Positions 46,572 to 57,941 are shown, counted from the first letter of the stretch. The stretch: DNA of 64,000 nucleotides from Enhygromyxa salina (GCF_002994615.1 NZ_PVNK01000005.1:1-64000), one strand, 5' to 3'. Made by a program: numbers and translations. The notes: generated by a model not told the origin, from the letters alone.

Positions 46572-47462
46572 GTGAAGAAAATTATCGATCCCTCCACGTG
46601 GGCCTCGACGAGCCTGTCCGGGGTCCAGCTCGGGCTGTTCGGCCCCAGCGCGGGCCCGCTCGAGCTTGTCGGGCCGCTGCCCGCCGGACCGCGCCTGGCG
46701 ATCGTCGGCAGCCGCGCGGCGCACGGCCGGGTGCTGCGGGCGATCGGCCCGCTCGTCGAGGCCGCCGGGGTCCGGGGCTGGTCGCTGGTCTCGGGCGGCG
46801 CCCTCGGGATCGACGGCGCTGTCCACCGGGCCGCGCTCGACCGCGGGATCGGCCAGCTCGCGGTCTTGCCCTGCGGCCGCGATCGTCTCTACCCGCCGCG
46901 CCACGTTCGCATGTTCGCGGCGCTGGTCGACTCGGGCTCCGCTGGGGTGCTCTTCGCCCACCCGCGCGGCACCGAGCCCGCCCGCGAGATGTTCGCCTCG
47001 CGCAACGCGATCGTCGTCGCGCTCGCGGACGCCGTGCTCGTCGCCGAGGCGAGCCTGCGCTCCGGTTCACGCAGCACGGGTCGGCTGACCCTCCAGCGCG
47101 AGCGCGCGCTCGCAGCTCTGGCGGGGTCGCCGGGCTGCGGCGCGCTGATCGGGGCCGGCGCCCGGGCCCTGCCCAGGCCCCCGCAAGACGACGACCCCGA
47201 GCAGCTCGAGCAGCTCGTCGCCGCGCTCGGCAGCTGGCTCGACGAGCTGCGCGGGGCGCCCGTTGCCCGCAGCCCCGACGCCTCCGCGTGGCCCGAGCAC
47301 CTCGCGTGGCTCCAGCGCCACCTGGCCGCGGCCGGGCCCGCGGGCGCCAGCGTCGACCTCATGCCCGATGCCGCGCGCGCCTTCGTGGCCCTGTCCGAGG
47401 CGGAGATGCTCGGGCTCGCGTGCGAGGCCGCCCCGGGGCGCTGGGTCGCGGTCGTTTCCTGA
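46572..47462 (+). CDS. dprA: DNA-processing protein DprA
   Basis: A 296-residue protein with the DprA/Smf Rossmann-like fold: 'LAIVGSRAAHGRVLRAIG', 'WSLVSGGALGIDGAVHRAAL', 'AVLPCGRDRLYPPRHVRMF', 'FASRNAIVVALADAVLVAEA' and 'SLRSGSRSTG'. DprA binds incoming single-stranded DNA and loads RecA during natural transformation. The N-terminal SAM domain of longer DprA proteins is missing and the C-terminal 110 residues are not a clear winged helix. The start is a GTG at 46572. No other competence gene is in the window. Confidence 0.85.
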   Translation: MKKIIDPSTWASTSLSGVQLGLFGPSAGPLELVGPLPAGPRLAIVGSRAAHGRVLRAIGPLVEAAGVRGWSLVSGGALGIDGAVHRAALDRGIGQLAVLPCGRDRLYPPRHVRMFAALVDSGSAGVLFAHPRGTEPAREMFASRNAIVVALADAVLVAEASLRSGSRSTGRLTLQRERALAALAGSPGCGALIGAGARALPRPPQDDDPEQLEQLVAALGSWLDELRGAPVARSPDASAWPEHLAWLQRHLAAAGPAGASVDLMPDAARAFVALSEAEMLGLACEAAPGRWVAVVS

Positions 47463-47543
47463 TAGACCTGGGGCCGTCGAGTTGGTCAGGTACTGGCCCC
47501 GCGCCTCCCTGGCCTCGACCAAACCCGACCCAGACCCAGACCC

Positions 47544-48425
47544 ATGCCCATGCCCTACTTTCAATCCGAGGGGATCGCTTGCTTCGCGCATCGTGGCGGC
47601 GCCGCGTGTTGGCCCGAGAACACCCTCGAGGCCTTCCGGGGCGGGCTCGCGGCCGGTTGCCCGTGGATCGAGACCGACGTCCACATGACCCGCGACGGCC
47701 ACATCGTGTGCCACCACGACCACGACCTGCGCCGGACGAGCGACGCCGCGGGCAAGATCTGGGACCACAGCCTCAGCGAGCTGCGCCGGGTCGACGCCGG
47801 GTACCGCTTCACCCCCGACGGCCACAGCTACCCCTTTCGCGGCCGGGGGCTGACCATCCCGACCCTCGAAGAGGTCGCCGCGCTCGATCCGGCCGCCCGC
47901 ATCAACCTCGAGATCAAGCAGGCAAACCCGCCCATGATCAGGGCCCTGTGGCAGCAGATCGAGGCCCTCGGGCTCCACGATCGGGTGCTGGTCGCGAGCG
48001 CCGACGCGAGCCTGGTCCGGGCCTTTCGCGCGCTCGCTCGCGGCGCGGTCGCAAGCTCGGCGGGCAGGGCCGAGATCTTCGCGTTTTGGCTGGCCGCGCG
48101 CGCCGGGCTGAGCTCGCGGCTGCCGATCGACTACGAGGCCTTGCAGGTCCCCACGGGATTCCGCGGGCTGGAGGTCGTGACCGCGCCCTTCGTCGAGGCC
48201 GCCCACCGCCGCGGCCTCCAGGTTCACGTGTGGACGATCGACGATGTCGAGGTGATGCGCCGCCTGATCGAGCTCGGCGTCGACGGGATCATGACGGATC
48301 AACCACGCCGGCTCGCCAAGCTCGTGCGCGAGCTGGGGCTCATGCCCGAGGTCGGCATCGCCGAGCAGCTTGGCACCGCGCCCGCCCCAGCCCCCGACGA
48401 TCAAGACACTGCTCCGTCATCGTAG
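47544..48425 (+). CDS. Glycerophosphodiester phosphodiesterase
   Basis: A 293-residue cytoplasmic GDPD. The catalytic TIM-barrel motifs are present: 'FAHRGGAACWPENTLEAFRG', 'WIETDVHMTRDGHIVCHHD', 'INLEIKQAN', 'VHVWTIDDVEVMRRLIELGV' and 'DGIMTDQPRRL'. It hydrolyses glycerophosphodiesters to glycerol-3-phosphate and an alcohol. Two ATG codons, at 47544 and 47550, are both possible starts. The C-terminus ends in a short Pro/Ala/Asp-rich tail. It follows dprA by 80 bp and may be co-transcribed. Confidence 0.92.
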   Translation: MPMPYFQSEGIACFAHRGGAACWPENTLEAFRGGLAAGCPWIETDVHMTRDGHIVCHHDHDLRRTSDAAGKIWDHSLSELRRVDAGYRFTPDGHSYPFRGRGLTIPTLEEVAALDPAARINLEIKQANPPMIRALWQQIEALGLHDRVLVASADASLVRAFRALARGAVASSAGRAEIFAFWLAARAGLSSRLPIDYEALQVPTGFRGLEVVTAPFVEAAHRRGLQVHVWTIDDVEVMRRLIELGVDGIMTDQPRRLAKLVRELGLMPEVGIAEQLGTAPAPAPDDQDTAPSS

Positions 48426-48494
48426 CTGCGCAGCCGCGGCCGAGAGCGCCCGCGACAGCCTGAGCGAGGCCCAGGCCCTTGTTCAGGCCCTTGC

Positions 48495-49427
<933 letters not shown>

Positions 49428-49459
49428 GGGTCTTCTCCGGGACCTATCTTAGCCAGAAC

Positions 49460-49999
49460 TCAGGGCGCGTAGGCGGCCGTCACCGTGTAGGGCGGCAACA
49501 CGTTGAGGCGCTCGAAGTCGAGGCCGAGGCCGGCGACGAGGGTGATCAGATCGTCGACGTCGAGGCGCTGGCCCCGGAACGCGCGCTCGATCGCCAGCGG
49601 CACGCCGACCTCCTCGCGCTCGTCCTCACACACGGCGACCGCGCGTCGGCCACCGTCGGGCTCGTGGACCGCGAAGGCCCGCATCCCGGGGTCGGGCTCG
49701 CCGTGGAGCACGACCACGCGGCAGCCCCGGGCGTTGGCCAGCGCCGACCAGCGCTCGCTCGGCAACAGCGCGAGGCGCCCCGACTCGTCGGCGAGCACGG
49801 TCCAGCCCTGGTCGCTGCAGTGGCGCAGAAACTCGCGCTGCGGCCAGCGATCTCGCTCATCCTCGACGAGCCCGAGGACCGCGATCCCAGGCACCGGCTC
49901 ACCGACGACTGCACAGTCGCGGTAGCCGACCTCGGCGTAGATGGCCTCGACCTCCGCATACGCGAGGTCGCCTTCGATCATCACGAGACTCAACTGCAT
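49460..49999 (-). CDS. Protein of unknown function
   Basis: A 179-residue protein without signal peptide or membrane segment. The N-terminal half ('LSLVMIEGDLAYAEVEAIYA', 'CAVVGEPVPGIAVLGLVEDE', 'FLRHCSDQGWTVLADESG') and the C-terminal half ('AVAVCEDEREEVGVPLAIE', 'LDVDDLITLVAGLGLDFERL') look like alternating alpha/beta elements. I do not recognise the family. It is read in the same direction as DUF808 and lies 32 bases upstream of it, so the two may form an operon. Confidence 0.65.
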   Translation of the reverse strand: MQLSLVMIEGDLAYAEVEAIYAEVGYRDCAVVGEPVPGIAVLGLVEDERDRWPQREFLRHCSDQGWTVLADESGRLALLPSERWSALANARGCRVVVLHGEPDPGMRAFAVHEPDGGRRAVAVCEDEREEVGVPLAIERAFRGQRLDVDDLITLVAGLGLDFERLNVLPPYTVTAAYAP

Positions 50000-50123
50000 G
50001 GCGGTGGCGAGATGGGACCACGGCGCGACCGATCACAGCAAAGATCCGACGAATCAGCCCCGCGAACCCGCAACTGTCCGAACAGCGTGAAACGACGTCC
50101 AGTAGAGAACATCTGGGCCCGCC

Positions 50124-51422
<1,299 letters not shown>

Positions 51423-51480
51423 GGCGAGACTCTCGCACAGCTCAAAACACGCGCTCAATCCGGCGGGCGAGCTCTTGCTC

Positions 51481-51486
51481 TACAAT
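51481..51486 (+). promoter_or_regulatory. Candidate -10 element upstream of the YihY-type gene
   Basis: TACAAT, nine bases before a GTG at 51496. The hexamer is the best -10 match in the intergenic region and favours that GTG, as a leaderless start, over the ATG at 51421. Confidence 0.45.
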
Positions 51487-51495
51487 CACGAGCGC

Positions 51496-52929
51496 GTGGA
51501 CCCCCTGACCACCCAGAACCTCCGCTCGCGGCTGACCCGCGCCCAGCACTGGCTGATCCCGACGGAGCCCGAGCACGAGCCGAACGCCGGCCGCCGCCTC
51601 TGGTTGCTGGTCGTGTACACGATCCGGCGGTGGCTGTTCACCGACCGCTGCTCATCGCTGGCGTCGAGCCTCACCCTCCAGACGCTGCTCTCGGTCGTCC
51701 CGAGCGTCGGCGTGGTCCTGTTCTTCATCGGCAAGCTCGACCCGAGCTTCGGGACCCGCTTCGTCGAGCAGATCGCCTACGCCGTCGGACCCGACATGGA
51801 TCGCGCCGACGAGCTCGCCGACGCGCTCGTGAGCCTCGCGTCCGGCGTCAACATCCAAGAGCTCGGCCGCTGGGGCCTGCTGGTCGTGATCGTGCTCGCC
51901 TTCTTGCTGTTCTCGACGCTCGAGAAGACCGTCAACGAGATCTGGCGGGTGTCGCGAACGCGGACGCTGATCGCCAAGTTCACGATGTTCTACACCCTCG
52001 CGAGCCTCGGCCCGATCGTCGTGTTCTACAGCCTCGCGCAGCCGGTCCTGTCGCAGATCGGCTCGATGGCGATCACACCGGTCGTGACCAGCAGCATCGG
52101 GCTGATCCTGCTCAACCGCTTCTTGCCCAACCAAACCGTGCGCTGGCGGGCGGCGGTCATCGGCGGCCTGCTCTCGGCCGCGCTGTTCGAGTTCGGCAAG
52201 ATCGCCTTTGGCCAGTACCTGAGCCTGGTTGCGATCAGCACCTACGAGGGCATCTACGGCTCGCTGGCGATCCTCCCGGTGTTCGTGGTCTGGGCCTACC
52301 TCAGCTGGCTGATCGTGCTGCTCGGCACCGAGACGACCTTTGTCGTCCATCACCTGCCCTCGGTCGCCCGCGAGGGCTACGTCCAGCCCAGCCACCGCGT
52401 CCAGCGGCGGCTGCTGCCCTCCCCCGGGCGGACGGCCGCGCGCCTGCTCCTGGCGATCGCCGACAACTATGATCAGCGCCCGGATCCCCGCGCCGAGCCC
52501 GAGCCCGAGGACGAGCTCGGCGCGCCGACGCGCCCGATCGGGATGACCGCCGACGGCCTCAACGAGCGCTTCGACATCGGCCTCGCGCCGATCGTCTCGA
52601 TCACCGATCAGCTCGAGCGCGCGGGCCTGATCGTCGCGCTCGGCAACGACCACGGCTACGTCCCCGGCCGGCCCCTCGAGCAGATCGATCTCGCCGCGGT
52701 CCTGCACATGTTCGACGGCGGGGACATGAAGTCCGCCCGCGCCGACGCCCTCGCCGATATCTTCGAGCAGCTCGACGCCCAGCAGCAGCGCAAGGTCAAC
52801 GAGATCAGCTTCCGCGAGCTCATCGACATGGAGCGGGCCAAGCGGGAAGGCCGCCCCTACGAGCGCCGCCGGCTTCGTCTCGGCGCCGGGCCCACCGAGG
52901 CGGGGAGTGGGCGACCCCCCACCTTGTAA
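51496..52929 (+). CDS. YihY/BrkB-family inner-membrane protein
   Basis: A membrane protein of the YihY family (formerly misnamed RNase BN), 477 residues from the GTG at 51496. Six or so membrane segments are seen, with family-typical 'SLASSLTLQTLLSVVPSVGV', 'LFSTLEKTVNEIWRVSRTRT', 'NRFLPNQTVRWRAAVIGGLL', 'EFGKIAFGQYLSLVAISTYE' and 'GIYGSLAILPVFVVWAYLSW'. A cytoplasmic C-terminal region of about 180 residues follows, with a winged-helix-like part ('ITDQLERAGLIVALGNDHGY'). The frame is also open from the ATG at 51421, which would share the palindrome CATG with the divergent dipeptidase start. The function of the family is unsettled. Confidence 0.87.
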   Translation: MDPLTTQNLRSRLTRAQHWLIPTEPEHEPNAGRRLWLLVVYTIRRWLFTDRCSSLASSLTLQTLLSVVPSVGVVLFFIGKLDPSFGTRFVEQIAYAVGPDMDRADELADALVSLASGVNIQELGRWGLLVVIVLAFLLFSTLEKTVNEIWRVSRTRTLIAKFTMFYTLASLGPIVVFYSLAQPVLSQIGSMAITPVVTSSIGLILLNRFLPNQTVRWRAAVIGGLLSAALFEFGKIAFGQYLSLVAISTYEGIYGSLAILPVFVVWAYLSWLIVLLGTETTFVVHHLPSVAREGYVQPSHRVQRRLLPSPGRTAARLLLAIADNYDQRPDPRAEPEPEDELGAPTRPIGMTADGLNERFDIGLAPIVSITDQLERAGLIVALGNDHGYVPGRPLEQIDLAAVLHMFDGGDMKSARADALADIFEQLDAQQQRKVNEISFRELIDMERAKREGRPYERRRLRLGAGPTEAGSGRPPTL

Positions 52930-53087
52930 TCAGTCTGGAGCAAACACCACTAGACGCCTGACACCCAGATGACTGTCAGTGCCACGCCAACTTTGTGAGG
53001 AGCATGACGAAAATTATCGAACTTTTCCATTAATGCGCGGTTCCGCTCACCAAGAACATCGACATTACTAACCTTCAATCTCCGATA

Positions 53088-53115
53088 TTGGCGTCCGGGC
53101 AAATACCTGTAGTCT
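53088..53115 (+). promoter_or_regulatory. Candidate promoter of the vWA lipoprotein gene
   Basis: TTGGCG (53088-53093) and TAGTCT (53110-53115) are separated by 16 bp. The -10 hexamer ends seven bases before the ATG at 53123, so the transcript would be leaderless. Confidence 0.45.
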
Positions 53116-53122
53116 ACGTCCC

Positions 53123-54406
53123 ATGGATCAACTTCGTGGTCGACTTCGAGTCCCCGTGTCCCTGAGCCTGCTCGCTGCCCTGAGCCTCGTTCCTGCCTGT
53201 GGCGACAGCGGAGTCGGCGACGGTAATGAGGAAAGCGCGACCGGCGACGAGACCGCGACCAGCAACGGTGACGGCGACACCATGGAGGCCGGCACCAACG
53301 ACCAGGGCGACGGCGACGGCGACCCGGGCGACGGCGACGGCGACCCGGGCGACGGCGACGGCGACACCGGTGACGGTGACGGCGACACCGGTGACGGCGA
53401 CGGCGACACCGGCGACGGCGACGGCGACACCGGCGACGGTGATGGCGACACTGGCGACGGCGACGGCGACGGCGACGGCGACATGGCCTGCCAGGAGTTC
53501 GCCGGCGAGGTCGCACCGATCCCGCCCTCGGTCATGTTCTTGCTCGATCGCTCGGGCTCGATGATGGAGCAGGGCTTCGACGTCGACGACCCCGGCAAGA
53601 CCCGCTGGCAGGCGCTCTACGAGGCCGTCGAGGCCGTCGTCAGCAACGGCTCAGACGCGACCATCGCGTTCGGGGCCAAGACCTTCTCGACCCAGGGCCA
53701 GGGTGCGTGCGGGGTCTCGAACACCCCCGACGTGCCGATCGCCATCGACAACAGCAACGTGCTCCTCTCGACCATCCCCGGCCCGATGGAGGTCGTCAAC
53801 GGCGGCACGCCCACCAACCTGGCGATCGAGAAGACCATGTCCATCATGGAGTTCTTCGATGCCGGCGACAGCGACAAGTTCATCTTCCTGATCACCGACG
53901 GCCGCATCCAGTGCGTCGGCGAGGATCCCAACAACCCGACCGAAGAAGAAGAGGCCCAGGCCCTCGCCGACGCCGTCGCCGTGCTCGACGACGGGTTCAC
54001 AAACCTCGACGTCACCACCTACGTCGTCGGCATCGCGCCCTCGATGTTCGGGCCGATCGAGACGCAGCTCGAGGAGATGGCCATCGCCGGCGGCGCGCCC
54101 AAGGACGGGATCGAGTCCTTCTACCGGGCCGACGACGCCGATCAGCTGTCCGAGGCCCTCGCCGCCGTCGTCGAGGACTCCTACGGCAAGAGCTGCCTGC
54201 TCGATCTCGAGGAGGAGCCCTTCTTCCCCGACTACACCAAGGTCGTGGTCGGTGACGTCTCCTACGACCTCGTCGACGACTGCGACAGCGAGGACGGCTT
54301 CATCTACTCGATGGAGTACTCGCAGCTCGAGCTCTGCGGGGCCGCCTGCGATGACCTCGCCATCGAGCAAAACGCCGAGGTCCAGTTCTACTGCAACCCC
54401 GGCTAG
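53123..54406 (+). CDS. Von Willebrand factor A lipoprotein with GDGD linker
   Basis: A 427-residue lipoprotein (lipobox LVPAC, C26). Residues about 60-120 are an almost perfect repeat of TGDGDGD/PGDGDGD, encoded by a tandem DNA repeat at about 53305-53485. Then follows a vWA domain: 'SVMFLLDRSGSMMEQ' carries the MIDAS motif D-x-S-x-S, with 'GGTPTNLAIEKTM' and 'KFIFLITDGRIQC' as the later metal-site segments. The C-terminal 100 residues hold six cysteines ('SYGKSCLLDLEEE', 'ELCGAACDDLAI', 'VQFYCNPG'). This type of vWA lipoprotein is common in myxobacteria and is probably a surface adhesion or binding protein. Confidence 0.88.
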   Translation: MDQLRGRLRVPVSLSLLAALSLVPACGDSGVGDGNEESATGDETATSNGDGDTMEAGTNDQGDGDGDPGDGDGDPGDGDGDTGDGDGDTGDGDGDTGDGDGDTGDGDGDTGDGDGDGDGDMACQEFAGEVAPIPPSVMFLLDRSGSMMEQGFDVDDPGKTRWQALYEAVEAVVSNGSDATIAFGAKTFSTQGQGACGVSNTPDVPIAIDNSNVLLSTIPGPMEVVNGGTPTNLAIEKTMSIMEFFDAGDSDKFIFLITDGRIQCVGEDPNNPTEEEEAQALADAVAVLDDGFTNLDVTTYVVGIAPSMFGPIETQLEEMAIAGGAPKDGIESFYRADDADQLSEALAAVVEDSYGKSCLLDLEEEPFFPDYTKVVVGDVSYDLVDDCDSEDGFIYSMEYSQLELCGAACDDLAIEQNAEVQFYCNPG

Positions 54407-54505
54407 TCCTGGCCTTGCTTCACGCGCGGTGGTCGAAGGGCCACCGCGCCCCGAACAGGATTGGCGGCCCTTGCGCGCGGGTTACCCGCAAGCGATATTG
54501 GGCGG

Positions 54506-54904
54506 GTGAACCATCCGATTCTGTCAGACCATATCGTGAGCCTGGAGAGCGTGGAGAAGCGTCGCAAGATGCTGATCTTCAGCGAGCTGATCTACAAGCC
54601 GACTGGGGAGAAGATCACCGAGGCTTTCCGCTACTTCGCGTGCGACATCGATCCCGTGGAGGCGGCGGCGACCGCCGGCGATCTCGAGGCGCTGACCCGG
54701 CTGCCCTACGCCTTGGATGAGGACGGGGACCGGGACACGAGCTCGGTGCTCGTCGACTTGGCCTACACCCCCAGTGGATCTTTCGTGGCGGTCCAGCCAG
54801 TCCAGTACCAGGACTACGGCCCCGTCCCGGTCGCGCCCACCGTGATACTCGAGGGAGCCTCGGCGAAGGCCCTCATCGCCAGCGCCAAAGCGCTCGGCGA
54901 CTGA
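54506..54904 (+). CDS. Small protein of unknown function
   Basis: A 132-residue protein starting at a GTG at 54506; the ATG at 54569 ('MLIFSELIYKPTGEKITEAF') is an alternative. No signal peptide, membrane segment or known motif is evident. The second half is beta-rich with 'TSSVLVDLAYTPSGSFVAVQ', and the end, 'ILEGASAKALIASAKALGD', is a helix. A hairpin at 54912-54952 separates it from the convergent pmbA gene. Confidence 0.55.
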   Translation: MNHPILSDHIVSLESVEKRRKMLIFSELIYKPTGEKITEAFRYFACDIDPVEAAATAGDLEALTRLPYALDEDGDRDTSSVLVDLAYTPSGSFVAVQPVQYQDYGPVPVAPTVILEGASAKALIASAKALGD

Positions 54905-54911
54905 CGATGAG

Positions 54912-54952
54912 CCCCACAGCCGCGCGTGGCAGAGTCGCTGACGCCTGTGGGG
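54912..54952. terminator. Hairpin between convergent genes, candidate terminator
   Basis: CCCCACAG and CTGTGGGG pair around a 25-base loop. The structure lies between the stop codons at 54904 and 54970. The loop is long, so this is tentative. Confidence 0.35.
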
Positions 54953-54969
54953 GTCTCTAAAGGAACAAC

Positions 54970-56301
54970 CTAGACCGCGTCGGAGAGGCTCGAGAAGTTG
55001 AAGTCGCGGACGACCATCGGGGGGACGACCATGACCTGGCCGCCGCGGGTCACGACCCGCTGCGGTCGCCCGAGGGCGAGCACGTTGTTGAGCATCGTCA
55101 CCGGGCTGTCGTTGTAGCGGAAGTTCTTGACCGCGGTCGTGATCTTGCCCTGCTCGACGAGGAAGGTCCCGTCGCGGGTCAGGCCGGTGGCGAGGATCGT
55201 GCGTGGGTCGAGCACGCGGTTGTACCAAAAGCGCGTGACCATCACGGCCTTGTCGACGCCACCGACGAGCTCGAGCAGGTCGATGTCGCGGCCGTCGAGC
55301 AGCACGGAGCTCGGGCGCGGGATCGCGGGCGCGCCGGTCTTGTCGGCCCAAAAGCGCGAGCAGGTCAGCTTCTCGACCACGCCCTCACGGATGAAGCGCA
55401 CGATCTTGTGGGCCTCGCCCGCGTCTGTGAACGGCCGCGCAGGGTTTTGCTTGTCGGCTGGATCCGAGCGCAGCGTGATGCTGGTGTCGAACAGCTGCTC
55501 GCCGACGCGGGACCCCCCGTCGGGGTGCGAGAACCATGACCGGCCCTCGTCGGCCGCCCGCGCGTCGAGGGCGTTGACGAGGAAGCTCAGGAGATCGGCG
55601 ACGGCCTGGGCCTCGAGGATGACGACGTACTTGCCGGGGTCGAGGGCCTTGGGGTCGTGGGAGATCTCGGCCTTCTCCGCGGCGAGCTGCGCGCTGCGTT
55701 CCGCGTCGATCTGGGACCCGCGGTGTGACTCGACCCCGACCCACCCGCTGCCGAGCCCGTCGTGGGTCCGGCAGGTCGTGGTCAGGCTCGCCTGAGTGTC
55801 GGAGGCGAAGGCGAAGGCCCCCGCGCTGGTCGCGACGGCGACGCTCTGCTCGCGGTGGCTCATGAAGCCGGCGATCTCGAGGTCGGCCGCGTTGGCGACC
55901 GCGACGGCTCGCTCGACCTGCGCGGCGCGGTCTTGGGCCCCGAGCTTGGCCGTGGCCTTGTCGTGGGCCTCGACCTGCAGGTACGCGCCCTTGCCGACCG
56001 GGGCCATGTGCTCGGGGTCGACGGGGCTGAGCGCCGCGAGCTCCTCGGCCTCGGCGACGAGGGCCTCGAGCGAGGCCTTGTCGCTGCGGTTGCCGACGGC
56101 CGTGGCCGTGCGCCCGCCGATCGACGCGGTCACGCTGATCTCGACGGTCTCGACGTCGCCCTCGGTCGTCGGCTGGTTGCGGGCGAAGCGGACGTGGCCG
56201 CCGCTGCGATCGCGGACGCTGACGAGCAACTCGGGCACCATCGCGGCGCCGAGCAGCGTGTCGGTGATCTTCTTGGCCTGGCGTTCGCTGAGCGTGGCCA
56301 T
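54970..56301 (-). CDS. pmbA: PmbA/TldE-like subunit of the TldD/TldE protease
   Basis: A 443-residue protein of the TldD/PmbA family. It has the beta-rich N-terminal domain ('VEISVTASIGGRTATAVGNR') and C-terminal metalloprotease-like domain of the family ('KYVVILEAQAVADLLSFLVN', 'GEQLFDTSITLRSDP', 'VTRFWYNRVLDPRTILATGL', 'TRDGTFLVEQGKI', 'MLNNVLALG'), but no HExxxH motif, as expected for the non-catalytic TldE/PmbA partner. It has no signal peptide. Its ATG at 56301 shares its last position with the tldD stop codon, so the genes are coupled. Confidence 0.9.
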   Translation of the reverse strand: MATLSERQAKKITDTLLGAAMVPELLVSVRDRSGGHVRFARNQPTTEGDVETVEISVTASIGGRTATAVGNRSDKASLEALVAEAEELAALSPVDPEHMAPVGKGAYLQVEAHDKATAKLGAQDRAAQVERAVAVANAADLEIAGFMSHREQSVAVATSAGAFAFASDTQASLTTTCRTHDGLGSGWVGVESHRGSQIDAERSAQLAAEKAEISHDPKALDPGKYVVILEAQAVADLLSFLVNALDARAADEGRSWFSHPDGGSRVGEQLFDTSITLRSDPADKQNPARPFTDAGEAHKIVRFIREGVVEKLTCSRFWADKTGAPAIPRPSSVLLDGRDIDLLELVGGVDKAVMVTRFWYNRVLDPRTILATGLTRDGTFLVEQGKITTAVKNFRYNDSPVTMLNNVLALGRPQRVVTRGGQVMVVPPMVVRDFNFSSLSDAV

Positions 56302-57941
56302 CAACTTCGCTCCTGTCCTGCCGTGCTGACAACGTTGACCCGAAAGCGGGCGGGCGGGCACCCGTGGCTGACCGCGTTGCTCTGACCGGGCTGGCCCTTG
56401 CCGTCGCTGAAGCTGCCGCCGAGGCGGAAGCTGCCCTGACCGCCGATCATGTCCATCGAGTGCCAAAAGTCGACGGTGTTGGCCTGGTAGGCGACGTCGC
56501 GCAGCGGCCGAGCGAGGCGCCCGTTCTTGATCTCCCAGAAGAACTGGCCCGAGAACTGGAAATTGTAGCGCTGGTGGTCGATCGACCAGCTCCCGCGGCC
56601 GCTGATCAGGATCCCGTCGTCGGTCGCGTTGATCAGGTCTTCGGTTGTCTTGCCGTCCTCGCCGGGCGTCAGCGAGATGTTGGGCATGCGCTGGAAGGCC
56701 ACGCTCGAGTAGGAGTCGGCGTAGCTGCACGCGTGGCCGTCTTTGTCGCCGGTCTTGTCGCGGATCCAGTGGGCTTGATCCCGCGTCGTCTGCCAGTCGA
56801 CGAGCTTGCCGCCCTCGACCAGCTGCCAGCGCTCGGTCCCGACCCCGTCGTCGTCCCAGGCGCAGGTTGCGAGCCCGCCGGGCTGGGTCCGATCGGCGAC
56901 GAAGTTGACCAGCTCGTTGCCGATCTCGAGCTCGCCGGTCCTGGCCGGATCCATGAAGCTGGTGCCCGCGTAGTTGGCCTCGAGCCCGAGCGCGCGATCG
57001 AGCTCGGTCGGGTGGCCGATGCTCTCGTGGATCGTCAGCCACAAGTTGCTGGGGTCGAGGATGACCGTGCGCTCGCCGGGCTCGACCGGCGCCGCGTGGA
57101 GCTTGCGGACCGCGTCCTCGCCGATCTGCGCCGCGTCATCGACGAGCTTGGCGTCCTCGACGTGCTCCCAGCCCGCGAGCATCGCCGCGATCTCGTGGTT
57201 GCGGCTGGCGAACTGCCCCCGGCGTCGATCGACGGCCGTGGCCGTCAGGCTCGGGCGCACGCGAAACAGCAGCTGGTGGATGCGCGCGCCCTCGGAGCTC
57301 AAAAACAGCTTCTCCTCGCGCTGGGCGTCGACCGAGGCCGAGACGTGGGCGACCCCCGCGATCGCCCGCGCCGAGTTGCTCGCCGCGATCAATAGATCGG
57401 CCTTGTCTTTGGGCGGGACCGTCCACGGGTCGACGCGGTGGGGCGAGACCCAGCGCCCGGCGATCGGGCTGACCGAGGCCAGCTCGACCGGCTCGCGGCG
57501 CAGCTTCGCGTTGATCTTGGCCGCCGCGACCGCGCGCTTGGCCAGCTTGTCGATCGATTTGGCGTCGAGGCGCGGGCTCGCCGCGAAGCCCCACGCGCCG
57601 TCGGCGATGACCCGCAGCCCGATCCCGTACTCGCTCGAGCGCCGGACCCCGCGGATGTGGTCGTCGCGGACCGAGACCCGCTCGCGCCGCCACGCGACCA
57701 GGCGCGCGTCGGCGTAGCTCGCGCCCGCCTTCTTGGCTGCGTCGAGAGCCCGGGCCGCGAGGAGCTCGTCGGCCAAAAGCGGGCTCGCGGCCAGGAGCGA
57801 GAGGTCGCCGCTCGACGGCGGCTTGACCGGCGCAGGCTCGCGGGCCCCGGGCGGATCGGCCCGCGCCCAACCGGGCCACAGCACGCCCGCGCCCGCGGCC
57901 ACGCCCGTGGCGCGCAAGAAGCTCCGTCGGGAGGTCGACAT
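56301..57941 (-). CDS. tldD: TldD-like metalloprotease subunit with a Tat signal peptide
   Basis: A 546-residue TldD family protein. The N-terminus 'STSRRSFLRATGVAAGAGVL' is a classic twin-arginine signal, followed by a Pro/Ala linker. The catalytic zinc motif of TldD, H-E-x-x-x-H, appears in 'WLTIHESIGHPTELDRAL'. Further family blocks are 'GEIGxE'-like 'LEANYAGTSFMDPARTG', 'WDDDGVGTERWQLVEGGKLV' and 'SLTPGEDGKTTEDLINATDD'. TldD/TldE normally acts in the cytoplasm on unfolded peptides; the Tat signal predicts export of the folded protein. The partner gene has no signal, so it would have to be exported with it. Confidence 0.9.
   Translation of the reverse strand: MSTSRRSFLRATGVAAGAGVLWPGWARADPPGAREPAPVKPPSSGDLSLLAASPLLADELLAARALDAAKKAGASYADARLVAWRRERVSVRDDHIRGVRRSSEYGIGLRVIADGAWGFAASPRLDAKSIDKLAKRAVAAAKINAKLRREPVELASVSPIAGRWVSPHRVDPWTVPPKDKADLLIAASNSARAIAGVAHVSASVDAQREEKLFLSSEGARIHQLLFRVRPSLTATAVDRRRGQFASRNHEIAAMLAGWEHVEDAKLVDDAAQIGEDAVRKLHAAPVEPGERTVILDPSNLWLTIHESIGHPTELDRALGLEANYAGTSFMDPARTGELEIGNELVNFVADRTQPGGLATCAWDDDGVGTERWQLVEGGKLVDWQTTRDQAHWIRDKTGDKDGHACSYADSYSSVAFQRMPNISLTPGEDGKTTEDLINATDDGILISGRGSWSIDHQRYNFQFSGQFFWEIKNGRLARPLRDVAYQANTVDFWHSMDMIGGQGSFRLGGSFSDGKGQPGQSNAVSHGCPPARFRVNVVSTAGQERS

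Noticed and set aside
53128-53598. Pro-Ser repeat protein antisense to the vWA lipoprotein
   Set aside because: The (PSPS)n sequence is simply the complement of the Gly-Asp linker repeat; the same happens at 4353-4700 and 25782-26100.
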